From Bacteroidota bacterium (GTDB lineage Bacteria > Bacteroidota > Ignavibacteria > UBA10030 > BY39), in contig JASEGV010000032.1 of NCBI GenBank assembly GCA_030017895.1, positions 1 to 33,645 on the forward strand: DNA of 33,645 nt. Direction: 5' to 3'. Numbering within the stretch: position 1 is the stretch's first letter; each line of letters opens with the position of its first letter. Position numbers and translations under genes: made by a program. The notes beneath the pieces are model-generated. The model was given only the letters and a program-made list of their open reading frames with translations, ran no database searches and was not told the DNA's origin. Of this stretch, positions 26,101 to 32,761 are shown piece by piece.

Positions 26101-26297
26101 TTTTAGTCCTAACTGTTTCGGATAACGGGATTGGATTTGATATGGATAAGTTAACTAAACGTGAAGAGCAGGAGGCACATTTCGGATTGAGAAATATTCA
26201 GGAGAGAGTTGAATTTTTAGGGGGAAAATTATATATTGACTCTACGATGGGAAAAGGTACAGAAATATCTGTTGAAATTGTGCTGAAAGAGAAATGA
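23187..26297 (+). CDS. Cytoplasmic multi-PAS/GAF sensor histidine kinase (HisKA_3 type)
   Basis: Sensor kinase of the NarX/DesK-type histidine phosphotransfer class. Domain order over 1036 residues: PAS 1 (about 5-120), PAS 2 (125-245), GAF (255-420), PAS 3 (425-550), PAS 4 (555-680), PAS 5 (685-805), a short coiled coil, HisKA_3 (830-900) with the phospho-accepting His841 in RKKFSRELHDSLGQAL, and HATPase (930-1034) with DNGIGFD and FGLRNIQERVEFLGG. Each PAS block ends in a DIT or DIS exit motif (DITEQR, DITERK, DITERI, DITEIK, DISDSK). No transmembrane helix is seen, so it senses internal signals such as redox, gas or small ligands. Four bp downstream lies the NarL-type regulator, its obvious partner. 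The number of PAS inputs suggests integration of several cues. Confidence 0.95.
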   Translation: MNAVTDHYRLFFKESPLPMFVYDVGTLKFLEVNDAALYHYGYSLEEFLQMTILDIRPAEDIPLILEHLKKIYRQIEKSGCWRHLKKDGSIIWVEITAHETIFEGRQARFVLVKDITEQRLMQEAFRLAEEKYRKLVELSLVGIYIIQDGKFLYVNPHLAEITGYSQEEIINTKTIADLVYEDDRELVFQNIQKRFSGEADKIRYSFRGKRKDGNIVFVEVHSTITEFNGKPAIIGTLLDITERKNAEEALRYHYEIGKLIVKISTNFVDLSADEIDIGIERALKEVGEFIDVDRSYVFLFSENMRRMDNTHEWCARGIESEIESLKNVPTAQMPWWIEQITRYNVINIPNVNELPEEAINEKKIFLSQDIKSLICVPLIHGKNLLGFLGFDSVQKKRIWGEEAATSLLMLGEIIANALRRKVVEKQLEKLSSAVKQTGDSVVITDKEGIVEFVNPSFIQLTGYSSEEVIGKKLNVLKSGKHNSKFYKKLWDTICSGKSFQTEIVNRKKDGMLYQQDCTITPIKDGKGEITHFISTARDITERIRIEETRKRLTAILEATTDFVSSADLNHNILFINRAGRKLVGIGEFEAVTNLKIADFHPTWASDIILKVGVPTTLCEGTWHGETALLTRDGNEIPVSQVIIAHKDSSGNVEYISTIVRDITEIKKAEEALRLSEEQYRLLVENQSDLLVKMDLDGRFLFVSQTYCDLFGKTKEELLGSIFMPLVHEEDRNHTAEKMKNLFKPPYTCYVEQRAITKYGWHWLAWSDKAELDENGKVVAIIGSGRDISDSKKAEQEILLANIKLEHLLKEATKRKTELEKLSNDLVFVEERERKKFSRELHDSLGQALTALKINLDLSDTTMQEDILKSKEYIEECRNLVDEAVREVKQISYDLRPSVLDDFGLNAALRLQTSQFQKRVGISTILNLEVEDRRYDPTIETVIYRIVQEILTNIVKHSQANQVSIQLFKRDNVLVLTVSDNGIGFDMDKLTKREEQEAHFGLRNIQERVEFLGGKLYIDSTMGKGTEISVEIVLKEK

Positions 26298-26301
26298 ACA
26301 A

Positions 26302-26985
26302 TTGAAAAAAAATAATCGAATAAAAATTTTGGTCTCCGACGATCATAATCTTGTCCGGCAGGGAATAGTAGCTTTACTAAATGTTGAATCGGATATGGAT
26401 GTAATCGGTGAAGCTTCCGACGGTATTGAAGCAGTTCGGCTTGCTAAAAAACTCGATCCTGATATTGTTATAATGGATTTGAGTATGCCAAATTTAAACG
26501 GCTTGGAAGCTACTCACCAGATAAAACGAGATGTTCCTAACGTAAAAGTACTGATCCTCACTCAACATGAAAATGAAGAGTATGTAATGCAAATTATAAA
26601 AGCAGGTGCAAGTGGGTACATTTTAAAAACATCGGTCTCTGATGATTTGATTAAAGCTATAAAAGAAATTCAAAAAGGGGAAAAGTTTTTTAGTCCCTCA
26701 ATATCGAGAATGATATTAGACGATTATATAAAACGGACGCAAGGTTTACATACCGGGAATAAAGCACCCGAACTTACTCATCGCGAAAAAGAAGTTTTAC
26801 AATTGATAGCGGAAGGGAGTACAAATCAGGAAGTTGCCGGAAAATTATTTATTAGTGTGCGTACAGTCGAATTTCACCGTGCAAATATTATGCACAAATT
26901 ACAATTGACCGATTTAGCAAGTTTAATAAAATACACAATTCAAAAAGGAATTGTACAAATTAATTCAATCAAGGAGAATATATGA
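26302..26985 (+). CDS. NarL/FixJ-family response regulator
   Basis: Two-domain DNA-binding regulator, 227 aa. The receiver carries the acidic pair Asp13-Asp14, the phospho-accepting Asp59 in IVIMDLSMPNLNG and the switch residues in VLILTQHENEEY and GYILKTSV. The C-terminal LuxR-type HTH is ELTHREKEVLQLIAEGSTNQ and following, ending with SVRTVEFHRANIMHKL. Translation begins at TTG (26302), four bases after the kinase stop; no in-frame ATG precedes the first beta strand. It is the cognate regulator of the preceding kinase by position and class. Its stop overlaps the next gene's ATG. Confidence 0.96.
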   Translation: MKKNNRIKILVSDDHNLVRQGIVALLNVESDMDVIGEASDGIEAVRLAKKLDPDIVIMDLSMPNLNGLEATHQIKRDVPNVKVLILTQHENEEYVMQIIKAGASGYILKTSVSDDLIKAIKEIQKGEKFFSPSISRMILDDYIKRTQGLHTGNKAPELTHREKEVLQLIAEGSTNQEVAGKLFISVRTVEFHRANIMHKLQLTDLASLIKYTIQKGIVQINSIKENI

Positions 26986-27314
26986 AAATAAGTAACCTCA
27001 TAATTTCTACATTAATTATTTTTTCTTTTATCGGGTGTGAGAAAGAAGAAGACCCATTAGTTCGGGTTTCCAATAAATTGGCAATTTATACAGAAGTTGA
27101 GTTGAAAAAAACAGATGGATATAAGAAGGTGTTTGAAGAAGTCGATGCTGGATATACCACAGACTATATCAAAATACCCGATGGTTTTTATATCATCACT
27201 TCGACAGATGTTGCCGTTGCTGGTTCTTTTCAAGCCTCTAAAAACAAAAAATATACAATTGAAATTTATAATACTGATAAACTAATACCTTCCATCAGAG
27301 TAACTGAACCTTAG
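26982..27314 (+). CDS. Small lipoprotein, hypothetical
   Basis: A 110-residue protein with a lipoprotein signal peptide: lipobox FSFIGC with the acylated Cys19, followed by acidic EKEEDPL. The remaining 85 residues look like a single beta-rich domain (AIYTEVELKKTDGYKKVF, TDYIKIPDGFYIITSTDVA) without known motifs. Its ATG overlaps the regulator stop by 4 bp, so it is translationally coupled to the two-component pair and six bp precede the next receiver gene. A lipoprotein embedded between regulators could be an accessory sensor or a target; no specific role can be assigned. Confidence 0.8.
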   Translation: MKISNLIISTLIIFSFIGCEKEEDPLVRVSNKLAIYTEVELKKTDGYKKVFEEVDAGYTTDYIKIPDGFYIITSTDVAVAGSFQASKNKKYTIEIYNTDKLIPSIRVTEP

Positions 27315-27320
27315 CCAAAT

Positions 27321-27701
27321 ATGGAAAAGATCGACATACTTGTAGTTGATGATTCGGAAAACTTTAGGGAATTAATTAAAGATTTCTTAGAACAACAGCA
27401 GGAAGTTCAAAAGGTAACTACGGCAGTATCGGGGAAGGAAGCTATCGAGAGCCTCGAAAAATTTATACCAAAAGTTATACTGATGGACATTGTTATGCCG
27501 GGTTTGAACGGATTTGAGACTTCTGAAATAATTCGTAGCAAATTTCCTGATATGCCGATTATTATTCTATCCGGCAACGAGGTTACCGATGCACGTGAAA
27601 TGATTGAAAAATTGAAGCTAAATGGTTTCGTAAATAAAGTAAATTTAGTTAGCGAGTTGATACCCGCTATTTTTAAATCTTTGAGGAAACGGAATCAATA
27701 A
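27321..27701 (+). CDS. Single-domain response regulator (receiver 1)
   Basis: Receiver-only protein of 126 aa with the acidic pair Asp10-Asp11, phospho-accepting Asp56 (VILMDIVMPGLNG), the serine switch in IIILSGNEV and the conserved lysine in GFVNKVNLVS. There is no output domain, so it may act as a phosphate sink, a shuttle or an allosteric partner as CheY does. It follows the lipoprotein by 6 bp and is the last gene of the run; a terminator-like hairpin begins five bases after its stop. Confidence 0.93.
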   Translation: MEKIDILVVDDSENFRELIKDFLEQQQEVQKVTTAVSGKEAIESLEKFIPKVILMDIVMPGLNGFETSEIIRSKFPDMPIIILSGNEVTDAREMIEKLKLNGFVNKVNLVSELIPAIFKSLRKRNQ

Positions 27702-27705
27702 CAAC

Positions 27706-27726
27706 CTCGTATATATACGAGTTTTT
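27706..27726 (+). terminator. Intrinsic terminator after receiver 1
   Basis: CTCGTATATATACGAG is a perfect 16-base palindrome followed by TTTTT, five bases after the receiver stop codon. The stem is partly AT-rich, so termination may be incomplete. The A-rich sequence upstream means the opposite direction is less favoured. Confidence 0.7.
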
Positions 27727-27849
27727 AAAACAAGTAGTTTTACATATTGTTTTTTAATAAATGATACATTAAATTTACACCAGAGCATTGAACTACTTTG
27801 GATGTTCTGATGTTCTTAAGTTAGAAATAATTTTTATAGCAATTTGGGT

Positions 27850-27933
27850 AAGTATCATTCCTCCCGTGATACTTTAAATGAAGCCGGGCCCTGCGGTCCT
27901 ACCCCCTTAACGCGGGGTCCGAGCTTCGGCCCG
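27850..27933 (+). other. Tandem stem-loops in the leader of receiver 2 (possible structured RNA)
   Basis: Stem 1: AAGTATCA (27850-27857) with TGATACTT (27867-27874), loop 9 nt. Stem 2: CGGGCC (27885-27890) with GGCCCG (27928-27933), containing an inner CCCC/GGGG pair (27903-27906 with 27914-27917). A competing pairing exists: GAAGC just before stem 2 can pair with GCTTC inside it, which would give a pseudoknot or an alternative fold. The strong local GC content contrasts with the flanks. No known riboswitch consensus was recognised. Confidence 0.4.
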
Positions 27934-28049
27934 TTTATAAATAAATAAACCTCGTAATTCCCACAGTATAAAATCAAGTAAATAAACTTATTGTTTACGA
28001 GTTGTAATTATCTTATCATTCGTTAGGTTAAATTAAATAGAAGACTAAT

Positions 28050-28511
28050 ATGAAATATATAAAAACAATTTTAGTGGTAGATGATAATGAGGAAATTTCT
28101 TCGGAATTAGCTGAAATCTACAAGTCTTTAAACTATACAGTCGGGTTAGCTCCCGATGGTGAGTCGGCAATCGAAGCATTGCACGAACGCGATGTTGATT
28201 TAGTAATTATGGATTTGTTGTTATCGGATACTTCGGCAGTAACTTTGATTAATCGTTTGAAAGCAGCTTCGCCCGATGTAGAAATTATTGTTATGACTAA
28301 TTTTCAGAATGCCGATTTGTTAAGCGAAGCATTATTAAGCGGTGCGAGTTTGTTCGTACAAAAGCCTATTGTTCCAAATCAAATCATAGCCCTCTCGCTC
28401 AAGTGCTTAGAAAGAAGATGGATGCGACAGGAAAACAGCCGTCTGATGTTTGATTTGGCTTTTACCCGTGAAAAATTAGAAGAACATTCACGACGACATT
28501 CAAATACTTAA
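28050..28511 (+). CDS. Receiver-domain protein with short C-terminal helix (receiver 2)
   Basis: A 153-residue response regulator with Asp11-Asp12, phospho-accepting Asp55 (LVIMDLLLSDTSAV), the threonine switch in IVMTNFQN and the conserved lysine in FVQKPIVPNQ. The residues after Asp55 lack the common MPxxxG turn, reading LLLSDTSAV instead. About 30 charged residues follow the receiver (ERRWMRQENSRLMFDLAFTR and beyond), likely an amphipathic helix for dimerisation or docking, not a DNA-binding domain. Six bp separate it from the next receiver. It begins after the structured intergenic segment, so it probably has its own promoter. Confidence 0.92.
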   Translation: MKYIKTILVVDDNEEISSELAEIYKSLNYTVGLAPDGESAIEALHERDVDLVIMDLLLSDTSAVTLINRLKAASPDVEIIVMTNFQNADLLSEALLSGASLFVQKPIVPNQIIALSLKCLERRWMRQENSRLMFDLAFTREKLEEHSRRHSNT

Positions 28512-28519
28512 GGATTTTG

Positions 28520-28930
28520 ATGATACAAAGAAATGCAACAATTCTAATAGCGGACGATAATGTAACTTTTCGTAGAACTATTGTCCACTTTTTGAAAGCT
28601 CACCTCGTATCAGTGGAGGTAATTCAGGTTACAAACGGTCGTGAAGCTATTCTGAAAACTGATGAACTAATTCCTGATTTAGTGATATTAGATATCAACA
28701 TGCCTGAAGTTTCTGGTTTTGAAGCTGCATTGACAATTAAGAAAAATTATCCGTTTATCCCGATAATTATTTTAACTAATTACGATGAGAACGAATACCG
28801 CCTCGAAGCAAAAAAGGTTCTTGTTGACGCCTTCATACTTAAAGAAAATTTAATTAGCGAACTCCCTGAGGTTATTCATGCCTTTTTGATGAGTCAGGCT
28901 TCGCATCCCTTGTCTAACATATCAGACTAA
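28520..28930 (+). CDS. Single-domain response regulator (receiver 3)
   Basis: Receiver-only protein of 136 aa with Asp12-Asp13, phospho-accepting Asp58 (LVILDINMPEVSG), threonine switch in IIILTNYDENEY and a lysine in AFILKENLIS. The ATG at 28520 is chosen because AAGGA ends five bases upstream; the TTG directly before it (28517) is also in frame but too close to that site. It is co-directional with receiver 2 and almost certainly in the same transcript. Receivers 1 and 3 are similar in layout, suggesting a duplication within the island. Confidence 0.93.
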   Translation: MIQRNATILIADDNVTFRRTIVHFLKAHLVSVEVIQVTNGREAILKTDELIPDLVILDINMPEVSGFEAALTIKKNYPFIPIIILTNYDENEYRLEAKKVLVDAFILKENLISELPEVIHAFLMSQASHPLSNISD

Positions 28931-28954
28931 ATTGCAGTTCGATTAAATATTGCG

Positions 28955-28975
28955 TATTTTATCACTGATAAAATA
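28955..28975. promoter_or_regulatory. Perfect 21-bp palindrome, candidate operator
   Basis: The arms TATTTTATCA and TGATAAAATA are perfectly complementary around one central C. A one-base centre suits a dimeric repressor site better than an RNA hairpin. It lies 24 bp after receiver 3 and 17 bp before a possible small membrane-protein gene, ahead of the aspartokinase gene. No T-run follows. Binding protein unknown. Confidence 0.5.
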
Positions 28976-28991
28976 GAAAATTAGTTATTAG

Positions 28992-29153
28992 ATGGAATCA
29001 TATTTTTATACCAATATAAATGTACTTGTAGCTGGATTAATTTTAGGAATTCTTTTACTTATAGTTGCTCTACAAATAAAAAATAGAATGGCCTCAAGAT
29101 TCCTGCATTATCTCAAACAAAAGTTCTTATCCTTTCGAAAAAAATCAAACTAA
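28992..29153 (+). CDS. Small single-pass membrane protein, hypothetical
   Basis: A 53-residue frame, ATG at 28992 to TAA at 29151-29153. MESYFYTNINVLVAGLILGI followed by LLLIVALQI gives one strong transmembrane helix, after which a very basic tail (KNRMASRF, KQKFLSFRKKSN) would face the cytoplasm. No Shine-Dalgarno sequence is obvious. The charge distribution is what a real N-out membrane peptide would show, but the gene is short and unsupported by family membership. It lies between a 21-bp palindrome and the aspartokinase gene. Confidence 0.5.
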   Translation: MESYFYTNINVLVAGLILGILLLIVALQIKNRMASRFLHYLKQKFLSFRKKSN

Positions 29154-29250
29154 GCCAGCCTTAAAATCCGTCCTGCACCACGTTTGTTTGTTAAACCTAT
29201 CTTTTGTATATTTTTCCACCAAAATTGAGGAACATTTACAAAAGAGTCGA

Positions 29251-30648
29251 ATGATCGTTATGAAATTTGGCGGAACTTCAACGAAAGATGCCGCCGCTAT
29301 GCTTAATGTAACTGAAATTGTAAAATCGAGAACTTCTAAAAGTCCTGTTGTGGTGATCTCTGCGATTGCTCAAGCCACTAATCAACTTGAGACTATGGGA
29401 GGTCTATCAAAATCGAACAAAGTTGCTGAAGCTAAAGAAGTCTTAAAATATTTTATCGACAGGCACCTTGCAATAGTCGAAACTGTGGGTATAAAGCCGG
29501 ACACTCAGGATATAATAAGAACGAAAATCATTTCTTTCTCCGAAGAAATTTTAGAGATTATTAAAGGGGTCTCAATACTTCGCGAGCTAACTCCGCAGAC
29601 TCTCGACAGGTTTTATTCCTACGGTGAGTTATTATCATCCTATATTATCTCAGAAGTGATGAAAGAAAATGGTATCGATACGGTTTGGTTAGATACTAAA
29701 GATTTTATGGTTACCGATAATGCCTTTACCGAGGCGAAGCCAAATATGCCAATCGTGGAAGAAAAATTGCGTCCTCTCGCCCTGAAATTGATTGAGGGGA
29801 AAAAAGTAATTGTAACTCAAGGTTTCATAGGCGTTACACCAACAGGTGAACGAACGACTATGGGACGCGAAAGTTCCGACTTCTCGGCTGCCGTTATTGG
29901 CGCTGTCTTGGATGTCGATGATGTTCAAATATGGACAGATGTTGACGGCGTGCTGAGCGGCGACCCGAATATAATAGAAAATCCGAAAAAAATAAAAGAG
30001 CTTTCTTTTGAAGAAGCTTTTCAACTGTCGCTCTTCGGAGCAAAAGTTTTACATCCCAACACAATGATTCCTGCCGCCGAAAAAAATATTCCTATTCATG
30101 TGTATAATTCAAAACGTCCGCAAATTTCCGGAACTTTAATCTCTAAAACATTTTCCTCAACTGCAAAATCCGGTTCTATCATCAAGTCGGTTACCTACAA
30201 ATCACAGGTCTCGCTGGTAAACATAAAACCCACCAATCGTTTCAGTCCTTACATTTTTTGGGAAAATATTTTCAGCGTCCTGAATAAATACAAAGCAGTA
30301 CCTATTGTAACTTCAACTTCCGAGTATCAATATGCTGTAGTTTTAGAAACCAAGTATATGCTCGATTCTATTAGAACCGAATTAGCCACGTTAGGCGAAA
30401 TTGAAGAACTCGGAAATTTATGCCTCGTTAGCTTGATGGGACAAAAGATAAATCATAATTCTACTATCGTTCAAAAAGTGTTTTCGGTGTTGAGTGCGAT
30501 AAATTTCCATTTTATATCCTTCGGTGCCACTGAAATGAGTATGAGTATTTTAATAAATGCAGATGAAACAGTGAGTGTTGTCCGTTCGCTTCATAAATTA
30601 TTCTTCGAAGGTGAAACCGATTCCAAAATATTCGAAGAAATTAAATGA
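29251..30648 (+). CDS. lysC: Aspartokinase
   Basis: Phosphorylates aspartate as the first step toward lysine, threonine, methionine and diaminopimelate. The start is the ATG at 29251, preceded by AAGAG; an in-frame extension from a TTG at 29188 adds residues not seen in the family. The kinase domain begins MIVMKFGGTSTKD (KFGGTS at 5-10) and contains GVTPTGERTTMGRESSDFSA and TDVDGVLSGDPNI. The C-terminal about 150 residues are two ACT domains (KSVTYKSQVSLVNIKPTN; ELGNLCLVSLMG), the site of allosteric feedback by lysine or threonine. At 465 aa it is a stand-alone enzyme, not fused to homoserine dehydrogenase. It overlaps the ABC exporter gene by 4 bp, an unexpected partner. Confidence 0.95.
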   Translation: MIVMKFGGTSTKDAAAMLNVTEIVKSRTSKSPVVVISAIAQATNQLETMGGLSKSNKVAEAKEVLKYFIDRHLAIVETVGIKPDTQDIIRTKIISFSEEILEIIKGVSILRELTPQTLDRFYSYGELLSSYIISEVMKENGIDTVWLDTKDFMVTDNAFTEAKPNMPIVEEKLRPLALKLIEGKKVIVTQGFIGVTPTGERTTMGRESSDFSAAVIGAVLDVDDVQIWTDVDGVLSGDPNIIENPKKIKELSFEEAFQLSLFGAKVLHPNTMIPAAEKNIPIHVYNSKRPQISGTLISKTFSSTAKSGSIIKSVTYKSQVSLVNIKPTNRFSPYIFWENIFSVLNKYKAVPIVTSTSEYQYAVVLETKYMLDSIRTELATLGEIEELGNLCLVSLMGQKINHNSTIVQKVFSVLSAINFHFISFGATEMSMSILINADETVSVVRSLHKLFFEGETDSKIFEEIK

Positions 30649-32468
30649 AAACTTTTTTAAGAATACTTAAATATCTCCTCCCTTATAAAAAAACTGTATT
30701 GCTTCTGATTTTTTCGATGCTTCTTTATGTCGTATTGAATTTATTCTCGCTTGCAATGGTGGTTCCGCTAATCGACGTAATCTTCACCGATGTAACTCAA
30801 ACTGCAACGGAGGTTCAAATCGATCTTACAAAAGGGAATATCAAAGATCAATTGATGGGTTGGTTGTATCACACATTAGGGGAATATCCTAAAAAAGAAG
30901 CTCTGTTTTATGTTTGTACATTTATTGCAGTCGGCTTTTTATTGAAGAATCTTACCGCTTATATGCAAATGTTTATGAATGCGGCTATCGAGCAAGGAAT
31001 ACTACGCGATATACGAAACGAACTTCATCGCCATCTGCATAAACTCTCGCTCCATTTTTTTATGGCAACCAAAAAAGGGCGGTTAATCAGCATCGTGATG
31101 AACGATGTTCGTATGATTACAGAATCTATTATGGCTTTGTTAGGCTCTTTTTTTCGCGACCCTCTCACAATTATTGTTAGTACGGTTATTCTTTTTATTT
31201 TCAATTGGCAGTTAACACTTACAATTCTTATTGTTACTCCCGTCGTTGGTTATTTTATAGGAAGGATTGGCGAGAAACTAAAAAAATACAGCTTGCTTTT
31301 TCAGGAAAAGCTTTCCGAAATTACAACTTTGATTGATGAAAGCATATCGGGAGTGCGGGTGATTAAAGCATTCAAGATGGAGCAACACGAAATCGAAAAA
31401 TTCGAAACCCACACCTCGAAGTTATACAAAATATTTGTGAAGCTGCAAAGAATCAGAAATATTTCAAGTCCGTTCAGCGAATACTCAGGAATTATAATCG
31501 CAGTTATCGTGATGTGGTTTGGCGGTTCGGCTATAATCGATAAAACAAGTCCAATGACTGCGGGACAGTTTATTTTTTATCTCACAATTTTAATAACTAT
31601 GCTACAACCGATAAAAATTGTTACACAAGTTTTTAATACAGTGAAAGAGGGAACGGCTGCAGGCGAAAGAGTGTTCGCAGTTTTGGATATCAAACCAAGA
31701 ATAATCGACTCGCCAAATGCAACCGAGCTAAAAGAGTTTAAAGATACAATCGTCTTCGAGAATGTTTCTTTCAAATACGATACTACATCATTAGTTTTAA
31801 AAAATATAAATCTGAAAGTAAAAAAGGGGGAAGTGATTGCCATCGTCGGACCGAGTGGTGCGGGCAAATCTACGTTAGTCGATTTGGTCCCGAGGTTTTA
31901 CGACCCGGTTGAAGGGAATATTTTTATAGATGAAATTAATTTAAAGGATGTAACTCAGGATTCGCTCCGCGATATGATGGGAATTGTAACTCAAGAAACA
32001 ATCCTGTTTAATGATACTATAGCTGCCAATATCGGATATGGAGTTAAAGATGTCCCAATCCAAAAAATTATTGAAGCAGCCAAAATTGCAAATGCACATT
32101 TCTTCATCGAGAAAATGCAAACCGGGTATGATACTACAATCGGCGACCGGGGAATAAAACTTTCGGGGGGCGAGCGTCAACGTCTTGCTATTGCGCGGGC
32201 GGTTCTTAAAAATCCAGCGATTCTGATACTCGACGAGGCAACTTCGGCTCTCGATCCGGAATCTGAGATGTTAGTTCAGGAAGCATTAGAGCGGTTGATG
32301 AAAAATCGAACGAGTTTTGTTATCGCTCACCGCTTCTCAACTATACAGAATGCCGATAGAGTTGTGGTTATGGAGAAGGGAAGTATAGCTCAGATCGGAA
32401 AATTTGCTGAATTAATAAAAGAAGAGGGATTGTTTAAAAAATTATATGAATTGCAGTTCCGCTTGTAA
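30645..32468 (+). CDS. ABC exporter, fused permease-ATPase (MsbA-like)
   Basis: A 607-residue half-transporter expected to work as a homodimer in the inner membrane. Six hydrophobic segments occupy about residues 15-320, including the first-helix region TVLLLIFSMLLYVVLNLFSL. The nucleotide-binding domain has Walker A GPSGAGKST (402-410), the signature LSGGE (506-510), Walker B ILILDEATSALD (Asp530, catalytic Glu531) and the H-loop in FVIAHRFSTIQ. The family includes lipid A/phospholipid flippases and drug or peptide exporters; substrate cannot be fixed, although an MsbA-like lipid flippase is plausible. It is coupled by ATGA to aspartokinase. No terminator is visible downstream. Confidence 0.95.
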   Translation: MKTFLRILKYLLPYKKTVLLLIFSMLLYVVLNLFSLAMVVPLIDVIFTDVTQTATEVQIDLTKGNIKDQLMGWLYHTLGEYPKKEALFYVCTFIAVGFLLKNLTAYMQMFMNAAIEQGILRDIRNELHRHLHKLSLHFFMATKKGRLISIVMNDVRMITESIMALLGSFFRDPLTIIVSTVILFIFNWQLTLTILIVTPVVGYFIGRIGEKLKKYSLLFQEKLSEITTLIDESISGVRVIKAFKMEQHEIEKFETHTSKLYKIFVKLQRIRNISSPFSEYSGIIIAVIVMWFGGSAIIDKTSPMTAGQFIFYLTILITMLQPIKIVTQVFNTVKEGTAAGERVFAVLDIKPRIIDSPNATELKEFKDTIVFENVSFKYDTTSLVLKNINLKVKKGEVIAIVGPSGAGKSTLVDLVPRFYDPVEGNIFIDEINLKDVTQDSLRDMMGIVTQETILFNDTIAANIGYGVKDVPIQKIIEAAKIANAHFFIEKMQTGYDTTIGDRGIKLSGGERQRLAIARAVLKNPAILILDEATSALDPESEMLVQEALERLMKNRTSFVIAHRFSTIQNADRVVVMEKGSIAQIGKFAELIKEEGLFKKLYELQFRL

Positions 32469-32580
32469 GGGTTATTGGTGATTGACAGAATTGGCGAATC
32501 GGTGAACCGATGACTCGGGGGGAATATCGAATTCCGAATTATAAATGAAGGGAGACGGAACTACGGATTTACAAGTTTAT

Positions 32581-32705
32581 AACTGAAGTTACGCAAAAGA
32601 GTCATTCTGAACGAAGTGAAGAATCTGAAACCTCAAATTCAGGCTATTTTTAGATGTTTCGCTTCGCTCAACATGACAAAAAGTCAATTCTGCGTAACTT
32701 CAGTT
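32581..32705. mobile_element. MITE-like nested inverted-repeat element
   Basis: The outer arms AACTGAAGTTACGCA (32581-32595) and its exact complement (32691-32705) enclose 95 bp. Inside lie a second pair of inverted arms, 32601-32626 and 32652-32677, 26 bp each, matching at 20 positions; their common pattern is GTCAT--TGA-CGAAG-GAA. No coding capacity is present. The inner arms have the look of the dispersed GTCATTCTGA-type palindromes of environmental genomes. A non-autonomous miniature element or REP doublet is the best reading; no obvious target-site duplication was found. Confidence 0.65.
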
Positions 32706-32732
32706 TATAAAACAAATTTTAGAAAACAATAC

Positions 32733-32761
32733 TTGACACTTCCAAAATTATTCCGTATAAT
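32733..32761 (+). promoter_or_regulatory. Consensus sigma-70-type promoter
   Basis: TTGACA (32733-32738), a spacer of exactly 17 bases, and TATAAT (32756-32761). Transcription would start near 32768, leaving a leader of about 73 bases to the ATG at 32841. It lies 28 bp beyond the right end of the MITE-like element. Both boxes match the E. coli consensus perfectly, whereas Bacteroidota promoters often use TTTG and TAnnTTTG boxes. Confidence 0.7.

Larger units (their letters stand above)
27702..28049. other. 348-bp intergenic segment with several hairpins
   Basis: Contains no convincing reading frame. In order it holds a terminator-like palindrome (27706-27726), an inverted repeat AAGTATCA/TGATACTT with a 9-nt loop (27850-27874), and a GC-rich hairpin CGGGCC/GGCCCG (27885-27933). 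An AT-rich leader to the next receiver gene follows. The middle part could be the leader of the downstream receiver operon or a small structured RNA. CTCGTAA (from 27950) and TTACGAG (to about 28000) form a further possible long-range pair. Confidence 0.5.

Noticed and set aside
27850-27933. A named riboswitch class in the receiver leader
   Set aside because: No consensus core of a known class could be matched by eye; only generic hairpins are supported.
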